NCBI GenBank assembly: GCA_029582265.1
Contig: CM055823.1
Span: 26,648,569-26,712,568, forward strand
Direction of reading: 5' to 3'
From: Zoroaster sp. YZ-2022
Lineage: Eukaryota > Echinodermata > Asteroidea > Forcipulatida > Zoroasteridae
DNA length: 64,000 nt
The notes beneath the pieces are model-generated. The model had not been told where the DNA came from, ran no database searches, and was given only the letters and a program-made list of their open reading frames with translations. Below are positions 21,771 through 32,639 of this stretch, one piece after another; positions within the stretch are counted from its first letter, which is position 1, and every line of letters starts with the position of its first letter. A program made the position numbers and the translations under genes.

Positions 21771-22755
21771 TCTACATTCTTTCCCAAACATGACAAAACC
21801 AAAGCCAAAAAGGAATGATAAATCATTGGATTTTTAATGAGTGACTTCACTAATTCTGGTTTCTAAATGAAATCCCTGGGGGAAAAATAGTGTTAATCCG
21901 CATCAGTTAGATTCCAATAAGGCATAACGGGAAACCCAGTCTAGCAAAGATAGTCCTACCAACGGGAAAAGGCGCGCGACGGTCGATTCAGAAGGCGGTC
22001 TTTAGATATGATCCATTTATTCGGTGCGTGCGGCTCCATCAATTCACGCTGCGCTGGTACCACCACCGGTCATTTCACATAATTATCTCGATACAAAAAT
22101 GAAATTTTACCACATATACAGTCAAAAGAAATACCCTAAAAAAGCCACTTAAAACAAAAACAAAAAAACACGAGGCTGAGCTCGAAATACTTACTATTCT
22201 CGTGATGCCCATCTTGATGTTAATATATCAGTTTAAGATGTAAAACGTTGACGTGAAATATGGACTTAAAAAACACAATCTTGTTTTCCAGTTTTCTTAT
22301 GGTTTAATGCACGTGATATTTACAGCTGTGCATGTGATCGTGAGAGCGCGCGCAGCGAATGTTGTCACGTACACGTACTCGTACTTTATTTAGCTGAGAT
22401 AGATCCATCTGCCGCTGTCGAGTCTAGTCTAGTCAGCTGTGTGTGTACGTACGTACGTACGTGCGCGTCATTATCTGCGAGCACGTGACTTTGTTGTTAA
22501 ATGCATCACTAATTTTCCTGACGTCACATCTTATAGTTGATTTTGATTGGATCAAAACATTAGTTGTTGGTTTTACAAATTATTACATGCATATGATAGT
22601 TCAGTGTGTGGTGACGTGCTGTGGCTCGCCGTGGGCTCGCTTGCTTGGTACATTTTTACTAATTAGGTTTCCGTACTTCATTTCTCTTCTTAAATTTTCT
22701 TGGAAATCAGTGACAGAACATTTTGTAAAGGATATCCTAAAAATATCGTAATGTT
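21771..22755. other. Intergenic, no gene seen
   Basis: Contains a short (GTAC)n tract at 22445-22466. The 102-codon plus frame 22443-22751 has no recognisable domain or splice support. Confidence 0.45.
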
Positions 22756-22967
22756 CGGTGTTCAAGGGGCAATATCGTCACGATCAACAGGGCATAGAAA
22801 ATCGGAATGCTAGTTTTAGATTATTTTCAGTCGGTCCTAGCAAGGACGAATTCGCGGCTTCAAGGATTCGGCGTCAAGGCCTTCATCTCAAGGCGTTTTT
22901 CTACGACCACAACGAGTAAAAATAGTGGACTAAAGACAACACAAGATCAAGCTAGCCGCGGATACAA

Positions 22968-23032
22968 CAGCGGATTCAGCCGCGGATTCAACCGCGGATT
23001 CAACCGCGGATTCAACCGCGGATTCAACCGGA
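22968..23032 (+). repeat. 12-bp tandem repeat
   Basis: Five to six units of CCGCGGATTCAA, readable as Arg-Gly-Phe-Asn repeats in a 168-codon plus frame (22807-23313). I see no evidence that this frame is a gene; its 3' end overlaps the mariner terminus. Confidence 0.8.
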
Positions 23033-23466
23033 TTCAACGCTGCGGGTTAAATAGGATGAATTCGAAAACCACGATTAGGTTGTCCACCTTGTGTGTGGCC
23101 CTCAATTATAGACGGCGTATATCCACACTGCCGCAGAAACGAGCGCACGCTATTGAGTGTAATGTCCTATTATTATATCATAACTTCATGACCATTAAAG
23201 GGGCACAAATTGTTTTAACTTTTGATGAGTTGGTCATAAATACTCGGCATTGTTTAACTATACAGTGTGTCTCAAAAAAATGCAAACAAAATTTAACGGA
23301 ATGCCAGGCGTAGAATGAGTAACCAACATAGATAATATAGGTATGGTTTGAAAGATACACCTTTCCACTTTAAAATGAGACATCAAACGTCCAAATCTGA
23401 TAATTTTTGACAGAGTTATGAGTACTTTCCAAGAGAGGTCAAATTGCCGACGGGACCAAGTTTTCA

Positions 23467-23680
23467 ATTTTAGGCATTGGGACAAAGGTAGCCTGCCTCT
23501 GGATAATTGCCTGGTCTATAAAAATGTGTTTAGCGAGTAAACACAATTCTAAACACTTTCTTGCTATCATTTTGTAAACATGTTTACGTGCTAAACATTT
23601 TTAGCATGAGGACGGATAGTGTTTACCCATTGAAAATTGATGTTTAGGAATTGGACATGTGCGTTCAGCTATAGTAAACA
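23467..23680 (+). repeat. Direct repeat A (left copy)
   Basis: CAATTTTAGGCATTGGGACAA through GGACATGTGCGTTCAGCT is repeated in the same orientation at 30013-30232. This copy abuts the left mariner inverted repeat; the other abuts the transposase remnant. The inner part carries TTTGTAAACATGTTTAC. Confidence 0.85.
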
Positions 23681-24040
23681 TGTAACACGTTAATAAGTAA
23701 TTTGACTTATTCATAAGTGAACGTTATAACGATTTTTTAGCACAAAAAGTCACTCGTAATCAACGTGTGAGGAATTATTGCTACAAAGATTGAAGTTAGT
23801 TTGTTTGTATTGTTCTACTCCTCTTATTAAGGTTTTTCTTACGAAATGTGTTACCTGTGACCGAACTGTACTAATTACGCGCTAATTCATTTAAATGTTC
23901 ACATTCTCACATTTTGTTTTACTAATAAAATATCATACGTCTTTAAATTAGCAATTCTGAGACAAAACCTTTAATTCATACTTTATAACACTTTATTATA
24001 ATATTTTAATGGTTACAGCTACAATCAATGGTAATCAATG

Positions 24041-25472
24041 GTTACAATCACAATCATTCCATTCCTATCTTGGAATAAAAAGGTTACAATTGCAAACCTT
24101 CCATTCGTATTTTAGAATGGAAAGGTTACAATTGCAAACCTTCCATTCCTATCTTAGAATGGAAAGGTTACAATTGCAAACCTTCCATTCCTATCTTGTT
24201 ATGAAAAGGTTACAATTGTAAACCTTCCATTCCTATCTTGGAATGGAAAGGTTACAATTGCAAACCTTCCATTCCTATCTTGGAATGAAAAAGTTACAAT
24301 TGCAAACCTTCCATTCCTATCTTGGAATGAAAAGGTTACAATTACAAACCGTCCATTCCTATCTTGGAATGGAAAGGTTACAATTGCAAACCGTCCATTC
24401 CTATCTTGGAATGAAAAGGTTACAATTGCAAACCTTCCATTCCTATCTTGGAATGAAAAGGTTACAATTGCAAACCGTCCATTCCTATCTTGGAATAGAA
24501 AGGTTACAATTGCAAACCTTCCATTCCTATCTTGGAATGGAAAGGTTACAATTGCAAACCTTCCATTCCTATCTTGGAATGGAAAGGTTACAATTGCAAA
24601 CCTTCCATTCCTATCTTAGAATGGAAAGGTTACATTTGCAAACCTTCCATTCCTATCTTGGAATGGAAAGGTTACAATTGCAAACCTTCCATTCCCATCT
24701 TAGAATGGAAAGGTTACAATTGCAAACCTTCCATTCCTATCTTAGAATGGAAAGGTTACAATTGCAAACCTTCCATTCCAATCTTAGAATGAAAATGTTA
24801 CAATTGTAAACCTTCCATTCCTATCTTGGAATGGAAAGGATACAATTGCAAACCTTCCATTCCTATCTTGGAATGGAAAGGTTACAATTGCAAACCTTCC
24901 ATTCCCATCTTATAATGGAAAGGTTACAATTGCAAACCTTCCATTCCCATCTTAGAATGGAAAGGTTACAATTGCAAACCTTCCATTCCAATCTTAGAAT
25001 GAAAATGTTACAATTGTAAACCTTCCATTCCTATCTTAGAATGGAAAGGTTACAATTGTAAACCTTCCATTCCTGTCTGAGAATAAAAATGTTACAATTG
25101 TAAACCTTCCATTCCTATCTGGGAATGAAAAAGTTTACAATTTCAAACCTTTATTCCTATCTGGGAATAAAAGGTTACAATTTCAAACCTTCCATTCCTA
25201 TATTAGAATGGAAAGGTTACAATTGCAAACCTTCCATTCCTATCTTGGAATGGAAAGGTTACAATTGCAAACCTTCCATTGCTATCTTAGAATGGAAAGG
25301 TTACAATTGCAAACCTTCCATTCATATATTAGAATGGAAAGGTTACAATTGCAAACCTTCCATTCCTATCTTGGAATGGAAAGGTTACAATTGCAAACCT
25401 TCCATTCCTATCTTAGAATGGAAAGGTTACAATTGCAAACCTTCTATTCCTGTCTGGGAATGGAAAGGTTAC
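24041..25472 (+). repeat. 42-bp minisatellite, about 34 units
   Basis: Units read CTTCCATTCCTATCTTGGAA plus TGGAAAGGTTACAATTGCAAAC; each contains an imperfect palindrome CATTCC-N6-GGAATG. As 42 is divisible by three it is open in several frames (14-residue peptide repeat); no evidence of coding function. Confidence 0.95.
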
Positions 25473-25479
25473 AAGTATT

Positions 25480-26050
25480 GACCCCTAATTATTCTAATCT
25501 ACATAATGGTTATTAACAGTAGATCTATAATCGATGTTTAGATGTATGCAAACAACTTTATTTCCTTTCTAGAATTATGAATTTGTCGGAGAAAAATCAT
25601 GACACTTTTCAGCTTTTGTCAGCTTTAATATATTTAATTATAGCTGTTTGTCTCAAAGTACTAATGATATTTATACAGTTTTCTCGCTAAGCATGTATCC
25701 CAATTAAAATTTAAAAAAGCACAGTAATGGGACTTAAGGGAGTTAAAGTAAATGTTAGAAGCAATTATATAACAATGCAAACATAAAGAAGAATATTTAC
25801 CAACACAATACATTTAGATAATTTCCATTTACTTTGATAATGGATAGAAAAGAGCAACCAGTCTTCACTAGAGGTATTGAGGTATCGAGTAGTAAACAAA
25901 CTCAGTGTGTGCATCATATGTGATGACGTCATCACCTAAAGTTATTAAAAGAGTTACGTCAGGAGTATATAATTAAAATGACATAATGTGCTATAATGAA
26001 TACATTAACTTTCTGTTCATTCACGTTACTAAATTTATACTTCACATATT
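25480..26050. other. A+T-rich spacer within the composite element
   Basis: No frame or repeat recognised between the minisatellite and the degenerate repeat that starts near 26200. Confidence 0.4.
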
Positions 26051-26199
26051 TGTTCCTCATACCATGGGTGTCAATTGTGCCAAATTTGGTAAAATTCTGT
26101 CTCATGTTTTCTCAAGAGAGCATAAATTGATTTGTGTTAATCCTTTTGCTAGAGAGCGCTGTTAAGAGCGATGAGGTCACCAAATTTATTTTTAAAAAG

Positions 26200-26935
26200 A
26201 GCAGATCCCACTTAACATATAAACCCGGATTTTTTAACACCCTTTTAGATTTGTGTCAATTTATAAAGATCTTTTAAATTTGAACTTCCAGTTTGGACCA
26301 GAAGTAAGGGTCAAAATACGGTCATGCCTGTGTATCAAATGTTGAGTCCTCCATGATTATGAAGAAATCAAGAAATTATCTATTGTGATTCACAATATAT
26401 AAAATACATTGTTTTAATTATAATTAATTACGTAATAATTCATTAGATGACCTCACCATGACGTCACAACCTTACCTGGAACTATATGTTAAGGTCTAAC
26501 AATGTGTTATGTTTTAAGGTTCTGTGAACTCTGCAACTGTTTTGGCTGTATAAATACATTTACATAATAGTGATTCGGAATATATCTTCAATTAAACTTC
26601 CGGTTTCGAGTGGAATGAGAGGCCAGATTAAGGTCATCTCTGTGAACAAAATGCGACATAGTTCAAGGTCTGTAAGACTATGCAAACATTGTGAAAATAT
26701 CTTCTGTGGTTCATGGGATATGAATTTCTGAAATGTTCAACTTTCAAGGAGTGGTCAGATTGGGGTCATATCTGTGAACGAAATGTCACATAATTATTGA
26801 AGATCATTAAGATGATGCAAAGATTGTGAAAATATCTTTTGGGGTTCATGAGATATTATTTTTTGAAATATTAAACTTTAAGGTTCTGTGAACTCTGCAA
26901 CTATATTTTCGTCTTTGGACAAGTCTCACGGAGAA
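26200..26935 (+). repeat. Degenerate interspersed repeat, tandem-like
   Basis: Repeated phrases such as AACTTCCGGTTT, GTCATATCTGTGAAC, TTGTGAAAATATCTT and GGGTTCATGAGATAT recur at about 100-150-bp spacing, ending TCTCACGGAGAATAATAA. A related block lies at 34880-35212 next to (GAA)n. It may be a retroelement 3' region with a simple-repeat tail (inference). Confidence 0.55.
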
Positions 26936-27461
26936 TAATAACCAGAAAAACTTAACAATATCAAGAGTTGTTCACGCTGTAGCTCGATCACCTAAAAGTA
27001 TAGTAACGACTATTCGGATAAGATGTTTCTACATTGGTCTGTGTTTAGTTTAGTGCGCCCCACTGGACGGCAGCACTTGTTTTTGGCTCTGCAGTTTTGT
27101 GCATTTAACCATTCCTTCCTCCATGATTTAACTCTACTTGGATTGTCTTTAACCTTTGGATTTACATCCTATTATGTGAAATAGTTCATCAGGATACTCC
27201 TGGACAAATTTGGATGGAGAAGTTTCACAGTAAGACCAGCATTTATCGCGGTTTTTAACTGCAATTTGTTACATTTATATTTACATTTACATTTGCTGCA
27301 CTCATCAGTTTATCTTCAAGATACTTGATTATTCAACCATGATTGTGAGTCATAGCTTCTTCACAGCCTGGAATTAGCCTGGGATTTATCTTATTATGTA
27401 ACAAAGTAAACACACTCAAGGATACCTATTCATCAGAACTGAAACTCTTGGAGAATAAACA

Positions 27462-28553
27462 ATGGCCACTCAGCAGGGAGTGTTTCTTATTTTGCTGGCC
27501 TTTGTGGGCTCATCAATTTGTCTGTTCGACCTGGCAGATAATCCTACATGTACATGCTACGTATACTACTACCATCAGTGTAAACATATAGGTATCAGTG
27601 CACAATTTCATAGGCTTAAATACCTTGGAACTCGCATTGCCTACTATGGAGGCTCAATGGCATCTTTCCAAATTGATATTTTGGTATATGGAGATGTCCA
27701 TGCTAACCCTGGCCCTACTGTAAACAGCGACGTCACCCTTGATAACAAGTTTGTCTATAATGCTGACCAATTTATCTCCCTTAATCCCTTCAGAAACTGC
27801 ACCCTTCAATCACTGCCCCGGCTTAATAATGAAGTCTGGAGAACAATTAAGACCCTCGGAATAAGTGTTCGTCAAAAATATGTTCATTCAAAAACCAGAG
27901 GAAAGCGAGGAGGTCGGCGTAAATTATGGCAAAAAAGCGACAATTCCTTGCCTTCCAGTCCTACTAGCTCACCTTGTTCTATACCTGTTAACATTACTAC
28001 ATACACTCGGACTCTCGGTATACACAGAGATCCCAGAACAGCTAACATATCTAACCTGGCAAAATTACATCGTGAAGAATTGGATAAACTTAACGTCAGC
28101 TCCTGGAATGCACACTCTCTTAGTAACAAATCGGTTATCTTATGTGAACACATAATGGATAAGAATATTGATGTTATGTTCATTGTGGAGACATGGCTGT
28201 CTAGCAATGATCCCGTCATTATATCTGAATGTACACCTCCTGGATTTACGTTTGTTAATGTTCCCCGTAACGGAGATTGCCATGGTGGTGTTGCAGTAAT
28301 TTTCAGAACAGCTCTAAATCTCTCACTCGCCAAAATCAGCATTTCGCCTACCACCTTTGAATATGCATGCATAACCGACCCTTTTAAACGTGTTTTCTTC
28401 GTCGTCGTGTACCGCCCGCCTCCCTCACCCAAGAACCATCTGAAAACTTCAGATTTCCTAAACGAATTTGACGATCTCCTAGATGTAGTGTCACCCTACC
28501 CAATAAGCTGTTACTTGTCGGCGATTTTAACATTCACGTTGATACGCCGTTGA
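27462..28553 (+). CDS. CR1-like LINE ORF2, N-terminal part with 2A-like motif and endonuclease start
   Basis: A 363-codon frame from ATG. Residues 5-22 are strongly hydrophobic, like a signal peptide. Residues 77-85 read GDVHANPGP (27690-27716), matching the 2A ribosome-skipping consensus D-V/I-E-x-N-P-G-P except His for Glu. Residues about 205-345 resemble an AP-type endonuclease: LNVSSWNAHSLSNK (substrate-binding Asn), IVETWLS (catalytic Glu), GGVAVIFR and VVYRPP. The frame breaks just before the expected VGDFN motif, which continues in another frame at 28522. 2A-like sequences preceding ORF2 of CR1-type LINEs are established in sea urchin and related genomes; activity of this His variant is not known to me. 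Decayed, probably immobile. Confidence 0.8.
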   Translation: MATQQGVFLILLAFVGSSICLFDLADNPTCTCYVYYYHQCKHIGISAQFHRLKYLGTRIAYYGGSMASFQIDILVYGDVHANPGPTVNSDVTLDNKFVYNADQFISLNPFRNCTLQSLPRLNNEVWRTIKTLGISVRQKYVHSKTRGKRGGRRKLWQKSDNSLPSSPTSSPCSIPVNITTYTRTLGIHRDPRTANISNLAKLHREELDKLNVSSWNAHSLSNKSVILCEHIMDKNIDVMFIVETWLSSNDPVIISECTPPGFTFVNVPRNGDCHGGVAVIFRTALNLSLAKISISPTTFEYACITDPFKRVFFVVVYRPPPSPKNHLKTSDFLNEFDDLLDVVSPYPISCYLSAILTFTLIRR

Positions 28554-29917
28554 AATCAGACACATCGCATTTCCTGACATCTCTCAATGATGCTGGTCTA
28601 CACCAACATATACTGAACCTACACAAAAACACGGCCATACACTCGATCTTCTCATCTCAAACCCGGATGACTCACTTGTTCTCGACAGTGAAGTTTTGAA
28701 CATTTTGAACTCAGATCATTTCGTAGTAAACTGTACCATTAGGTTTTCTAAACCAGTCAACACCGCGTTGATCACTTCAAACTCCAGGGATTATCGTAAC
28801 ATTGATCATCAAGCTTTTGCTAGAGACCTCAAACTTTCTTTCAATTGTTTTCCCTATGATGCCTCTCTTGATGACCAAGTAAAATTTTATAATTCTAATG
28901 TAATTTATGTATTGAACAATCACTGTCCACTTACGCAACGTAAACATAAGTTTAAACCTCAACCCGTTTGGTATACTATTGATATACATCTTGCTAGGCG
29001 CAATCGACGCAAACTTGAAAGAAAATGGAAGAAAAGTAATAACCCACATGATCATAATCTTTATCTGGATGAAGTTCACCGATTTTCGAAAATTGTACAT
29101 TCTGTTAAATCTAAGTATTACACTGAGCAGCTATCCACTGCCAATACTAAAATTGTTTTCAAACTTTAAATACTCTGCTCAACCGAAAGGTTTCACCACT
29201 TCCATGTACCATTTCATTTAAAAATCTTTCCAAAAAGTTTAGTAATTACTTTGAAGACAAAATTGTCAAAATCCGGAACACAATTAACTCATCCCAGACA
29301 GATTACACCCCACCTCCCCATAATGCAATTGCTCCTGAAATAAGTGAATTTAGAACAATTAACGAAGCTGAAATTTCGAAAATAATTAAGAAATCTCCTA
29401 ATAAATCCTGCACGTTGGATCCTCTCCCACTTGGCTCGTTAAACACAACTTGACCACACTCCTGCCCATATTTACTTCTATAGCTAACATGTCATTGTCC
29501 ACAGGGACCTTCCCCACAGTACTCAAGGATGCGGTGGTTACCCCATTGTTGAAGAAGCCCACCCTGGATAAGGATATCTTAAAGAATTACAGGCCCGTTT
29601 CCAATACTGCTTTTCTTTCTAAATTAATTGAGAAAGCTGCTTTGTTGCAAATATCAGATTATATCGGTAGTAATGACTTGTATTGTAAGGTCCAATCTGC
29701 TTACAGACCCAATCACAGCACGGAGACAGCCCTGTTGAAAGTCAAGAGTGACATCATCCAAGCTTTTGACAATCGGCAGGCTGTTTTCGTGGTGTTGTTG
29801 GATCTGTCTGCTGCTTTTGACACAATTGATTATGATGTTTTGTTACATAGATTATCACATGTATTTGGTTTCAAGAATAACGTTATTGCCTGGTTCAAAT
29901 CCTACCTATTTAGTTAG
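28554..29917 (+). pseudogene. CR1-like LINE ORF2, frameshifted endonuclease end and truncated reverse transcriptase
   Basis: Continuation of the frame at 27462 through several frameshifts: LLLVGDFNIHVD (28516 on), then GHTLDLLISNPDD and NSDHFVVNC (endonuclease end; His catalytic), then a linker (28696-29169), then reverse transcriptase N-terminal motifs KNYRPVS, QSAYRPNHSTETALLKV and VVLLDLSAAFDTIDYD (first catalytic Asp) up to WFKSYL at 29917. The fingers/palm part carrying YADD and everything 3' of it are absent. At least three frameshifts plus truncation make it non-functional. Domain order and motifs are those of the CR1/L2/jockey superfamily. Confidence 0.85.
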
Positions 29918-30012
29918 TTTTCATAATTACTTAAAATATGTAATAAGTTTACTGCTCATCAGCAGTGTATTTGACACCACTGATTATGTTTTATAGGAGG
30001 TACAATACACTC

Positions 30013-30232
30013 AATTTTAGGCATTGGGACAAAGGTAGCCTAATTGCCTCTGTGTGGATAATTGCCTGGCCTACAAAAATGTGTTTAGCAAGTAAACACA
30101 ATTCTAAACACTTTCTTGCTATCAGTTTGTAAACATGTTTACGTGCTAAACATTTTTTAGCATGAGGACGGATAGTGTTTAGCCATTGAAAATTGATGTT
30201 TAGGAATTGGACATGTGCGTTCAGCTAGTAAA
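30013..30232 (+). repeat. Direct repeat A (right copy)
   Basis: Right copy of the repeat at 23467, with a few small indels. Beyond it, GTTTACAAACTGATACCAAG complements the inner AGTTTGTAAAC, suggesting that part of repeat A is itself a small inverted-repeat insertion. Confidence 0.85.
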
Positions 30233-30267
30233 CATTGTTTACAAACTGATACCAAGAAAAGTGTGCT

Positions 30268-30597
30268 CAAGACGGCGCTCCGGCTCATCGTCTACTGGCT
30301 GTCCGAGACCGCCTTCATGAAGCGTTCGGAGACCGTGTCATAGCGTTGAATCATGTGCATGAATGGCCACCGAGATCTCCAGACCTCACACCGTGTGATT
30401 TCTACCTCTGGGGATACTTGAAATCCAAGGTGTACACGACTCCCCCTCCGGACCTGCAGACTCTCCGTGACAGAATAACAGCTGAGATTGACGTCCTGCG
30501 GCAGACTGTTGTTAGGAGAGCGATGGGTGACATGGAGAGACGATGTCGCCTGTGTATCGAGCGAGAGGGAGGGCATGTTGAGGGGGAAGGGATGTAA
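30268..30597 (+). pseudogene. Mariner-type transposase, C-terminal fragment
   Basis: A 109-codon frame ending TAA. It opens QDGAPAHRLL (second catalytic Asp region) and continues WPPRSPDLTPCDFYLWGYLK, the hallmark of DDE transposases of the IS630/Tc1/mariner group. Between the Asp of QDG and the second Asp of SPDLTPCD there are 41 residues, a DD41D spacing. The C-terminal region (LRDRITAEI) is helical. The first catalytic Asp and DNA-binding domain are missing; the frame begins abruptly after repeat A. Right-hand inverted repeat follows at 30664. Confidence 0.85.
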
Positions 30598-30894
30598 TCA
30601 TCAACAGTTCATCCACATTGCAACACTTGCACATCTAAACAAAATCGATTATCACTGCATTTAAAAACTTGGTCCCATCGTCAATTTGACCTCTCTTGGA
30701 AAAGTACTCATAACTCTGTCAACAATTTTCAGATTTGGACGTTTGATGTCTCATTTTAAAGTGGAAAGGTGTATCTTTCAAACCATACCTATATTATCTA
30801 TGTTGGTTGCTCATTCTACGTCTGACATTCCGTTAAATTTTGTTTGCATTTTTTTTTGAGACACACTGTATATTAGAAACGAGAATAATTTCTT

Positions 30895-30990
30895 GTGAGC
30901 ACCCTAGTGGATCAACTGGTTAACCAACTGTCAAATAGAAACCCAAGATCCCCCAGATGGGTTCGAGACCCACAGTGGTTCTGAGTCCAC
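30895..30990 (+). repeat. tRNA-like SINE head
   Basis: A-box-like TAGTGGATCAACTGGTTAAC and B-box-like GGGTTCGAGACCC, 50 bp apart. It joins the minus-strand dimeric SINE that follows. Confidence 0.5.
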
Positions 30991-31011
30991 AGCCAAGGCA
31001 AGCTAGCTTAA

Positions 31012-31315
31012 AAGAGTTGCGTTTGAGTTTAATTATAAACCTTAGAATGACATCAGTCCGAGTAAAAAAAAGACTTACACTAGGGAACCTAGTACCTCCT
31101 GCTTACAAGTCAAGAGTAGCATCCACTAGACCACGTGCTTTCTTTGGGACATTTGTGTTTGATTATAAACGTTAGATAATATAAACCTTAGAATGACATC
31201 AGTCAGAATAAAAATTTAAAAAACTGGGCTTGAACTTAGGACCTCCTACTTACAAGTCAAGAGTTTCATCCACTAGACCACTTGCTGCGCTTAAGATAAT
31301 TGCGTTTGAGTTTAA
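31012..31315 (-). mobile_element. Dimeric tRNA-Thr-like SINE (minus copy)
   Basis: Two tRNA-like units in tandem on the minus strand, each with GTGGTCTAGTGGATG (A-box region), ACTTGTAAG (anticodon-loop-like, UGU = Thr) and a TTCAA-containing B-box. Linkers share GACTGATGTCATTCTAAGG. The same dimer lies in plus orientation at 33998-34335, so the pair forms a large inverted repeat. Confidence 0.75.
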
Positions 31316-31489
31316 TACCATGATTATTTTTATTATTTGAAGTTTATTTTCCGGATATTTTTCTTTACAGTGGAAGTGTTGCTGACAAAACTTGAGAAGG
31401 AAACAACAGCGGCCAGCGGTTGTAGGACTCTGTTGAATAAAGCAGCCAGGACTGAGGCTTGAACACTCTCCGAATGTCGTGAGCTTAAT

Positions 31490-31770
31490 TAACATTTTCA
31501 GTTCGTTTTCTTGTTCGGGATCGTCCATGTTGCAGGATAGTCGATTGCGCCAATGTACGAATTGAGATGACGCGACGGCCGTTCAGTATGTTGTGTGGGT
31601 TTTAAACGTTGCTATAGTAACTGTGGAAACATTTAAGGTGTGGTGGAACCACGGAGTTATAAAAGAAAAAATCAAATTGCCCAAGCACTTGGTAAATTAT
31701 TTTCGGTGACATTGACTTCAGTTTAGAATTGACTCAAAAACTCGCAGATGTTGACTTGCGAACAGGATTT
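31490..31770 (-). promoter_or_regulatory. Duplicated promoter/first-exon-like segment, copy 1
   Basis: 31490-31670 and 31690-31770 match 39905-40080 and 40490-40570. On the minus strand both carry ACTCCGTGG/CTCTGTGGTTC, ACCTTAAA, CGACTATCCTGCAACATGGA and then a start: MDDPEQENELKML here, MDKQENDLKML in the other copy. Coding similarity ends after about 11 codons. It could be the 5' end of a small gene family or just a dispersed repeat. Confidence 0.4.
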
Positions 31771-31775
31771 CCAGG

Positions 31776-32238
31776 ATGGGAGGGCCAACATTTGGGGGAG
31801 GAGGGCCAACATTTGGGGGAAGAGGGCCAACATTTGGGGGAGGAGGGCCAACATTTGGGGGAGGAGGGCCAACATTTGGGGGAGGAGGGCCAACATTTGG
31901 GGGAAGAGGGCCAACATTTGGGGGAGGAGGGCCAACATTTGGGGGAGGAGGGCCAAGATTTGGGGGAGGAGGGCCAACATTTGGGGGAGGAGGGCCAAGA
32001 TTTGGGGGAAGAGGGCCATCATTTAGGGGAGGAGGGCCAACATTTGGGGGAGGAGGGCCAACATTTGGGGGAGGAGGGCCAACATTTGGGGGAGGAGGGC
32101 CATCATTTGGGGGAGGAGGGCCAACATTTGGGGGAGGAGGGCCATCATTTGGGGGAGGAGGGCCAAGATTTGGGGGAGGAGGGCCAACATTTGGGGGAGG
32201 AGGGCCAACACTTGGGGGAGGAGGGCCAACATTTGGGA
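31776..32238 (+). repeat. 21-bp minisatellite, about 22 units
   Basis: Units of GGGCCAACATTTGGGGGAGGA with sporadic CATC/AAGA variants. All six frames stay open, yielding collagen-like or proline-rich artefacts; none is a credible protein. Confidence 0.95.
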
Positions 32239-32394
32239 GGGGGGAATTTACAAACACAACACAGACTGAATTCCAAACGTTCAGAAATGCCAACACGTTT
32301 GTGAATTTACCCCCCCCCCCCCGTCTACTGCTTGTGATTGATCAATGATGCATTTTCTTCCATTGTTAAATGCCAACCATTTTTGCCATTAATT

Positions 32395-32600
32395 AATGCC
32401 AACCCAACGAATTCGGGCAGTGTGCTCTGACCGTCTTCAAAAGCATGATGAGAGAGCTGTTTAAGTAATGCTAGCAACATTCACCCACAAGAGTCCGTCA
32501 TTAAGACGGTCAGGCCATAGAGAAAGGATAGACTATATCCTTTCTCTGTGATCAGATCACACTGACCGAAACGTCGAGTTAATCCACAGAAGAGAGAGAT
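32395..32600. mobile_element. Penelope-type inverted terminal remnant
   Basis: GTGCTCTGACCGTCTTCAAAAGC (32418) is complemented by a stretch ending CACACTGACCGAAACGTCGAG (32558-32578). The right arm resembles the terminus at 37757-37800 (CTGATCGAAACGTCGAGTT). A perfect hairpin (AGAGAAAGGATAG...CTATATCCTTTCTCT) sits in the loop position of the hammerhead-like stem. Confidence 0.5.
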
Positions 32601-32639
32601 GAACAACATGTTGCCACCGCAAAGTTATTCTATTATCAC

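Larger units (their letters stand above)
23263..30868. mobile_element. Mariner-like element with long inverted repeats and nested insertions
   Basis: Outer ends CAGTGTGTCTCAAAAAAATG (23263) and its complement (ending 30868) are each flanked by TA. The inverted repeats are about 205 bp (23263-23466; 30664-30868). A transposase C-terminus lies next to the right repeat (30268-30597). The N-terminal transposase half is not found; the 6.5-kb interior instead holds a minisatellite, other repeats and a CR1-like LINE, bounded by a 215-bp direct repeat. Confidence 0.7.

Noticed and set aside
22807..23313. 168-codon plus frame with RGFN repeats
   Set aside because: Repeat-driven frame overlapping the mariner terminus; no conserved domain or splice signals supporting a gene.
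24009..25516. Long repetitive frames (14-residue repeat)
   Set aside because: Product of the 42-bp minisatellite being a multiple of three.
23467..30232. LTR retrotransposon interpretation of the direct repeats
   Set aside because: No TG..CA ends, primer-binding site, polypurine tract, protease or integrase; the enclosed reverse transcriptase is CR1-like with an AP endonuclease.
31718..32348. 190-codon Gly/Pro-rich frames on both strands
   Set aside because: All frames stay open because of the 21-bp G-rich minisatellite; no gene signal outside the array.
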